Source: Melieria omissa (lineage: Eukaryota > Arthropoda > Insecta > Diptera > Ulidiidae). From it: a DNA stretch of 64,000 bases. A model generated the notes under the pieces. It did not search any database, was not told where the DNA came from, and worked only from the letters and a program-made list of their open reading frames with translations. The stretch is taken from contig OZ020268.1 in assembly GCA_963971225.1 (NCBI GenBank), forward strand, positions 15,911,032 to 15,975,031. Direction: 5' to 3'. A program made the position numbers and the translations under genes. Numbering within the stretch: position 1 is the first letter of the stretch; each line of letters opens with the position of its first letter. This document shows positions 56,479 through 64,000 of the stretch, in pieces.

Positions 56479-58320
56479 GCTAAACTTTTAGTACCTACTT
56501 GTTTGTATAATACATGTTTGTAACTATCTTATACCTATACTTAAGTAATTAAGAGCTTACTTACTTAAATACATTTACATCAGGATTTTGTTGTAAGAAT
56601 TGTTTTTCAACACTGCGCACACACAAATTTGACTAATTGTTCTTTTTATGAAAATAGAAGACTGGTACTTTTCCCTAAGCAATTAAGTACTTAACTTTGA
56701 AAGCGGCCAGCCGCCGAAAGAAAGCATTATTTTTTTAGTAGATTATTTTTGCTGTCATTTAGTTAATTCAATCAAATGAATTCAACTAATTCATTAAAAA
56801 GCAATACTTCAACATGACTTGACCCCAATAAATAAATGTCCAAATTTCTAATGCAGTTCCACCAACGCAAATTAACTGCCTAAAAAGTCGCTTACACAAG
56901 TCGCCCGCGACATTTGTAAACAAAGTCCAAAATTTATTCGAATTACCGCTCGGGCGCGTTCGGTACATTCACTTACAGCGCCTGAGCTCCGGCTAATTTA
57001 TGCAGTTTTCTACCAGGTGAAACGTTTGGCGAAAAATCTTCGCAATTAACTAAGCGTCTACCTGTTGCCGCCGAACATCAGCAAATAAGTTGTGGGCAGC
57101 GGCAAATTTGTGTCGTGTGCGCTTGTGGCTGACCCGCCGCAACAGCTTAACGTGGGCGCATTTGTCAATTTCAAAACAGCTCACATTTTACAATTCAATT
57201 CTTCTTCTTCCTCTACTTTTGTTTATCTGTTTGAGTTTCCTTTCGCTTCTTCGTCTTTTTTCTAACAACAATACCGCCGGCACAGCGCTGAAATAACTAA
57301 ATAATTTTAATTAAAGTCAGAAACGCACTTTTATGTGTTTTGCTGAGTAAGCATTGGCAACGAAGCAACTGACCGGTCGCCGACTTGAAACTTTTTTAAT
57401 AAATCTATGGTTGCCGGCTTGGCGCTGCTGCAACCCGATTGAATAATTGTGCGGGCACTTTTCGTTTTATTTAAATCAATGCAGCGTCAGCGGTGCGGCA
57501 AAACGACGCGTAGTCCGCAGGATGTTTGCTGTTGTGGCAGCGCAATGCGCCGTCAGAGAAAAACAAACTTTCAAGTTCAACAAGTGCAAAAGTCTGTGCA
57601 CTTATTTGCGAGTCAAATTCCTATTTAGTAACAATATGAATAATATATCAAAAAGTTTGCAACTTCGGATCGGTAAGAGTGGGAGAAAAGGTCCTAAACT
57701 CACACAGTCGTTTCACATGGAACTCGTCCGATTTTTTTTCCAGGTGACCACAACAACATATGAAATACTTAAAAGAGTACTTTTAGTTTATGTTCAATGT
57801 AAAGAAAATGTTAAAGCTTTAGCAGTGAGAGTGTTGCGTTGTTGCACCAGGCCACACTGTCTGCATTCAAGAGTGTACAAATATAATTTTATTTTTAAAT
57901 AACGTTCTTTAAAACGTAATTATTATAAAATAGATGGAAGAAAAAATTAAAATTATTTTTATTTTATCGGCGGCCTTAACGTTTTATTCACGGTTGATCG
58001 TTTGAAAGAATCAATCAATCTAAAACTCAGATCTTATGAACTAAAAGAGGTTCGAGAGATCAAACTAAACACCCAACTTTTTTACAGATTGAAAGGCAGG
58101 AGGTAAGGTGGTATGTTTCGGCCAGCCCCCCGGCCGGATAACGGGAGATCGTTTTAGTTGGTAAAAATGCAATGACAACCAGTTCATAATTTGTAACAAT
58201 TCCCACAAGTCGTAGAGTTTAAGTTATTCCCAGCACACTCAAACTTGGTTTATTTCATTATTTTCAAATTATCACAATACAAAGTAAACCAAAAGCAGAT
58301 TTTGTGCGGTTACTTGTACA

Positions 58321-58348
58321 CCCACACACACTCACACACACACACACC
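58321..58348. repeat. (CA)n microsatellite, interrupted
   Basis: CA dinucleotides with one CT interruption. Confidence 0.85.
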
Positions 58349-58765
58349 GTTGCACAATAGCCGCAAGTTTTGACCTTGATTGAAACAATAAAAGCCAAAC
58401 CTTTTTGGTTTCATTTCGGTCATTTTTTGTTTTGTTTACACTAATGAACACATTCAGCTACATGCGAGTATGGCAGCCCAAGCCAGCTGGACTGTCGTGA
58501 GTGGCACTTTACAAACACACACACATTGACACGTACAGACAACATACATATTTCCACTTTGCTACCACTACACAAACAAAGATGTTTGTTATGTGTAATG
58601 AATGCAAATGAACACCGAACACAAATCATAAAAATTCACCAGCGAAACAACATACCTACTTGGCATACTTTTAGGCGGCATAGAGCGCGCTCAACGCTTT
58701 TACTCTTTCACCTTGCACACACGCACACACCTAAGCACTTGCACACGCACCAATTCCCGCGTGTG

Positions 58766-58786
58766 ACACACACACACACACACACA
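58766..58786. repeat. (CA)n microsatellite
   Basis: Ten CA units, about 25 bp before the LINE insertion. Confidence 0.9.
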
Positions 58787-58812
58787 TCAACTATATAAAA
58801 TGTTCAAGGATT

Positions 58813-59228
58813 TGCTGCGCTCGGGCTGGTGAACAACTCATCTACTTCTATGGCTATCCACATGAAGGGAATGAGAATTACAAGAATCACAACTCATCTA
58901 CTTCTATCGCTATCCACATGAAGGGAATGAGAATTACAAGAATCACACAAGTTCGCTCTTGGCAGGCAATGGCAAAAACCTCCAAGTGTGAACGAAAAAA
59001 AAATTGCCAATCGCCGTTCGGATTCGGCGTTAAACTGTAGGTCCCCTCCCCCCCTTTCCCCATCCGCTTGAAATGTGTGCTGTAACATATGTTGGCAAAA
59101 ACAGTGTTGCATACACAGTTCAAAAACGGGTGAAATATGTGGTATCACAATGGGCCTTTCAGGCCTCCGAGTGTGTCTCTTATAGAGGCAGCCACCGCAA
59201 CCTAACCTAACCTAACCTGCTGCGCTCG
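58813..59228 (+). mobile_element. 5'-truncated LINE insertion with 11-bp target duplication
   Basis: The body is 58824-59217, flanked by perfect TGCTGCGCTCG copies at 58813-58823 and 59218-59228. It ends in a CCTAA repeat (59201-59217). It contains CCGTTCGGATTCGGCGT and AACTGTAGGTCCC at about 59011-59046, a 3' region I associate with dipteran LINEs and shared with the SINE at 1197. A 56-bp tandem duplication lies at its 5' part. Short length, variable 5' end, simple 3' tail and duplication fit target-primed insertion of a truncated LINE. Confidence 0.8.
58835..58946 (+). repeat. 56-bp tandem duplication inside the LINE fragment
   Basis: Units 58835-58890 and 58891-58946 differ at one base (GG against CG in TATSGCTATCC). 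Confidence 0.95.
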
Positions 59229-59970
59229 CTATGAAAGCACTATTTTCGCATAGGAATTACGCCGTCTACGCTGACAACTCGTCCGTCGTCGACGCAGCAA
59301 CTCAAGCTGCCATTCGGTTGCACAAGTGTCACAGCGCCCACACTTCAAACCGGCACCGCCGCCGCCGGTGGCCATGTCTACAATTACAGCAACTTGGTCA
59401 GAATTTTTGTTGCTAAGCCAACAGCAACAACAACAAAACGTGCTTGCAGGTGCAAGAACTCAATATGTTTTTGTTCTGCCATCAGCGCTTATTATCTCAT
59501 CACGTCGATACTGTGCCGGGCGGGTGGCGGAGACGGGATGCAGACTATTGCACGCAGCGCACTTTGCACAAATGCGAAAGGCTTTAATCAAATCAAACTG
59601 TTTGTAGTTGTTGGTGTTGTTTTAATACAACACCTGTTGCTTTTGTGGCGTTTTGTGCGCTTCCCTCATTTAGCCATTTCACAGACCATAAATTCCAGCA
59701 GCTGATGACGATCGCTCTGGTGGCCAGCTTCAGTCTGGTAACAACATAGACGTGTCGAGCGAAAGCCCACAAATAAAACAAAATTACTTGTTTGCAAGAT
59801 AAACGAATTCAACTTTGCCATCACACTTGTTTATTTGTTTACTTCTACGGAAAGTTCATGCAACAACAAGTGGTCTGTCAGAAACATTAGACGATAATAC
59901 GGATGGGTTAGTGTGATTGAAAGTGAGGGACGGAACTAATGGGCGACCTGTGAGTGGACGTAGAGATTGG
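59229..59970. other. No supportable gene
   Basis: Moderately GC-rich at first. ORFs of 61, 93 and 103 codons overlap in different frames without any recognisable domain. Confidence 0.5.
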
Positions 59971-60280
<310 letters not shown>

Positions 60281-62305
60281 AATACAAGATGTTCTAAAAA
60301 TATTGATGCAAATCAACTTAAACTTTTTAATTGTTGTGAAGCAGAAAGTAATTCGAAATTCAATTACAAAGATATTTCCATGCAAAGGTTTTGTTGTTGT
60401 TTCTGAAAGTTTGTTAAGCAATGAATGGCCTAAACTGATCATCAAGCCACGTATTGATGAGAACCAGTGGCGTACGAACCATCTTCTTCTATACAACTTT
60501 AGAACCCAATACTATTTGAAACTATATTTGCCAAATACAAACAAATATTTGAGTGGTTGGAACCCCAAAACTTGCATCACCAACTGATGACAACAATATA
60601 CTTAAAGCGATCTGTCAACGCTACGTATGCGGCACTTAAAAAAGTAACTTGAAGCGTCGAACCAATACTGTAATAATGCTAATTTCGGTAGAGCGGGAAC
60701 CGGATATACATTAACAATAATTTTTTTCTTTCAACCAAAATACTCATTTCCTCAGATAACAAATTAGGCACAAATGTTTTTGTTCATCAAGAAAAACTAA
60801 ATTTTTTCAAAATCAGTTTCAAACCTATTTGTACGTGAAGCGGGTTCCCACAACACTCCTCACCACTTTACTATCAAAAATTATCAATGAAAGTTGCACT
60901 TATATTGTGTAAATATTTGGAAATATTTATGTACCAAAAATATTTTCAAATATTTACAACAAAGCGTTTTTATTAATTTAGTGTTGCGCATTTGTCACAT
61001 TCGTCGCAAATACGCAGAATTCTCTGCTGGCTGTGACATCGAAAATGCATGCAAATAAATGCCGCGCGGTGCGTGCTTCCGCTGAGCGCCCGCACTGTAT
61101 AAAATAACCTGGGTGTGTTGGACTAATTAATATGAGTATCCACTAAGAGTTGTGGGCCAGGCTGCTGACGATGTGCATACCATAGTTATTACAGCCGTGT
61201 TAATTGCACTAAAGTCACTCTGCTCAACTTTATTGTGGTGTGAGCAAGAAAAAACTATGAAAAAATTGCCCTAATTAATTGAATATTTCAACTGACATGA
61301 CGCGAAGAGAAAAAAAGGCGTAATTATATATTTTTTATTCCTTCAATTTTAACTATCCATAAATTTACTACAGAAAGTTTAACAACAACATAATTTATAC
61401 ATTCACGTACTGTTTAGTACTTTCCCTTGTTTTAAAGAAGTTTTTCTGTGTTTTAATGAAAACTTTGCATATACAACGTTAAACCATACAATCAAAATCG
61501 TTTCGCTATGCAATAATAGAAAAATCTTAAACTTACATCAATCCCTATTAAATGGAACAATAGGATTTTTCACATTACCCAAACTAAGTAATTACAAAGA
61601 AAGTAATATAAGCATTTTTTATAATAAGTCTTATACATTAACTTCTAAATTCCGATATACTTTATGATGGTGACTTCTTGTGGTGGGTATCTAATGTTCA
61701 AAAATGGGTCACAAAGAATACTTGTTTCCGGAGGATATAAATGAAGAGATGTGTTTTCAAATAGAGATATGGGACTCAAGACGCTAATGTGAGGATTTAT
61801 GTTTATAATTAGCAGGGCCCTGCGGCTTTGCACGCAAGCTTGAAGTCAATGGGCCCAATCAATCAAGTTTCGTCATACTATACTTTATGGGCGATGCCAC
61901 GCTTCTTTTATGTAATGCCCAATCGATTTCTCCAGTGTAAGGGTGTGACCCGGCTTCATTGATATGCGACTTTCAGTCACAAAAAATATGCCGCGTCCCT
62001 TGTTCAACGCCCATAAAATTTTGCCAGTAGAATGACACATCTATGAGACGATGGTATACAAAATTTCAAAGCTTTCTAACTTATTGTTCCGAACATTAAA
62101 AATGTGGAATATCTCGTCCAATACCCACCCCATTCCCCATGTCGAAGGGCACATCTAAATCTTAAATCTTTGATGTGTGATTTGTAGTTCCACATCGGAC
62201 CAACAAAGAAACATACATTAATTTTTATATACAAGATATAGATATTTGCTGCAATGACTCGCAAAACTTTTTTATATCCATATTGTTTAGCACAAACCTT
62301 AAACG
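60281..62305. other. No supportable gene
   Basis: AT-rich; nothing recognised on either strand. Confidence 0.5.
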
Positions 62306-63257
62306 TTAACCCTAATTCCCAGAATTTTAAAAGTAACGTAAACCCAGAAATGAGACTGTCAGGCTCATATGAGCTAAACTACTGAAAAACTCAATTTATT
62401 TTAATTTCCAAATCTAGTTACTACTTAAAGACGTTTTTATTTAAGTTTTTTTATTTGTAAAGAACTTATAAATACAGGGTTCACAGGAAAACAATTGCTA
62501 CTGCAGCGCTAGAGTATTAGGTTTGCGTTTTTTTATATACCTATCATATAAATTTTGTTTATTCTGAGTGTACGAACCTCGCATCCAATAAACTATCGGC
62601 TAATGCCTTACTGGTTAACTAGTTGGTCATTATTACATTTGTGTTTGTTAGGTTCACACAGTTTTTCAGCACCCTTTTGCAAGATCCACAGCTCCTCGAT
62701 TACCGTCTTTGCATGTATATGACATTTCAGGAAGTATTAGCACCGTCGCACTTCCATATTCTGATTACATATTTATCGGGATTGGAAGACGTAAACTGTA
62801 TGAACTAGCATCAACCTCGGCAAGGCATAAATTCTTCATAATATGTCGTAGATTGCAGTATTTTCAACAATTTTAGTAGACTTCATCACATGCGGACTAG
62901 ATGTGTGCTAGGCTTAAAACTATGAACTTGGCACGATAAAAATGCATCTAAACATGAAAAATAAAAATATTCTTCCATATGGTTGACAAAAAGTCAAGGA
63001 ATTCTGAGTAAATTTGAGTTTTTGTTCAAATGACCTCCTGAGGCTCACTTCTGGGGTTACGTTGCATTTTTAAAAAATTGTTTTAAAAAAGTAGAAAAAC
63101 TTTTTAAAAAATTAAATTTATAAATGAAATAAATTCTAACATTTCATTACAGGATTACACAAAAAAATTTTAATCGAAAATCTTTTGGTATAGGATTTAT
63201 CACCATTTGAAATCTTAAGTAAGACTGCGAGGCTCACTTCTGGGAATAAGGGGTTAA
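62306..63257. mobile_element. TTAA-flanked piggyBac-type element, 944 bp
   Basis: The body is 62310-63253 with TTAA on both sides. Ends are CCCTAATTCCCAGAA and, reverse-complemented, CCCCTTATTCCCAGAAGTGA. A subterminal motif, AACGTAAMCCCAGAARTGAG, occurs near the left end (about 62335) and inverted near 63045. No transposase is visible. It is a different family from the 17.0 and 55.8 kb elements. Confidence 0.68.
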
Positions 63258-64000
63258 TATTGTTTTGTCAATCTTATATAGGTTATGTTTACCGGTATGA
63301 AACATAAAATCATTTAACATCAACATTAATTTTCAGACATGCACCGTAGCTTTGTTTTGTTAGTTTATTGGGCGCGGAAAGTGGGTGTGGCCGATTATAT
63401 TATAGCCTATGTTTGTCGCAATGATACGCTGAATCGTTTGATACCCATATTGCCTTACAAAAGCATACCATAGATGAGTTTTGTTACCATGTAGTGGGCG
63501 TAATAAGGGGGCGTGGTCATTCTCATATAGCCTATGTACCATTCCCCCAGATACAAAAATGTTTGGTGGTGGTTCAGTGGTTTTTGCCTGATTGTAAATC
63601 AAAAAAGCAACGTCAAACTTGTTTTTATATAATAAGTATGGATAGATACACAACTTTGTCCAAGACATCAATGCTCTATTACTTATAAATGATTTAATTT
63701 GCTATTATTGTTTTATTTTCTTTTTTATTTATATTTACTTTACTTATATTTACTCCCTTTTATTTATATTTATTTATATTGTGTACTATTATTTATATTG
63801 TGACCATTCTGTTATTATTATTTTTTGTTATATGTTCTATTTTTTAAATTCATATTTTGGATGTTTCATTATGTTTTTGTATTAATTAATTTGCTACCAT
63901 TTTTATTTGCTTTCTTTATTTAATTTTGTATCACTTATTTTATTAATAAAAAATTTTTTATATTTTTCCATTTGATTTATTAGTTGCTTACGTAGTATTT
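63258..64000. other. AT-rich window end, no gene seen
   Basis: Two GGGCG/GGGGCG-TGG words at about 63369-63520 may be old transposon sequence. From 63690 it is almost pure A and T with TTTATATT repeats. Confidence 0.55.

Larger units (their letters stand above)
56479..58812. other. No supportable gene
   Basis: AT-rich. CA repeats lie at 58321-58348 and 58766-58786. A 151-codon ORF at 57447-57902 (plus strand) shows no domain and is not called. Confidence 0.5.

Noticed and set aside
59201..59217. Interstitial telomere repeat (CCTAA)n
   Set aside because: It is the 3' tail of a LINE insertion bounded by a target duplication; higher flies do not use TTAGG telomeres.

Overview
The window is AT-rich animal DNA, almost certainly from a higher fly. 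Tephritid-like is my best guess, from the transposon mix and gene style, but I cannot confirm it. It holds one clear protein-coding gene, on the minus strand. This is a six-exon class A (rhodopsin-like) GPCR whose coding exons run from 38189 down to 8226 and encode a predicted 1016-residue protein. Every splice junction uses GT/AG and all intron phases agree. The receptor has seven transmembrane segments, a long Ser/Thr/Gly-rich third intracellular loop and a roughly 550-residue cytoplasmic tail. Several normally invariant class A positions are changed: His at 2.50, DRM for DRY, CLCP for CWxP and FPxxY for NPxxY. I do not recognise a named orthologue, so I give no symbol.

Layout. 1-8225 lies downstream of the gene and holds a tRNA-headed SINE with a 13-bp target duplication, two internally deleted mariners and a possible 3' UTR. 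8226-15261 holds exons 6 to 3, with a 1.45-kb TIR element in intron 5. 15262-34399 is the 19-kb intron 2. It carries a piggyBac-type element with a hAT MITE nested inside it, a decayed hAT element that keeps a piece of its transposase C-terminus, and a 1.27-kb fold-back element with CACTA-type ends. 34400-38189 holds exons 2 and 1, with a 336-bp hairpin element in intron 1. Upstream of exon 1, a strong acceptor and a five-codon upstream ORF point to a non-coding first exon further upstream that I could not place.

38261-64000 has no gene I can support. It holds a solo LTR, a near full-length but broken mariner, a cluster of two hAT MITEs around a second piggyBac-type copy, a LINE 3' end with an 11-bp target duplication, a 310-bp TAG microsatellite and another TTAA-flanked element.

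Most of the interest lies in the atypical receptor and in the transposon record. For many insertions the exact target duplications can be read, and in one case a second copy shows the empty site. The two intronic hairpin elements share terminal sequence and would fold if the receptor pre-mRNA is transcribed through them.
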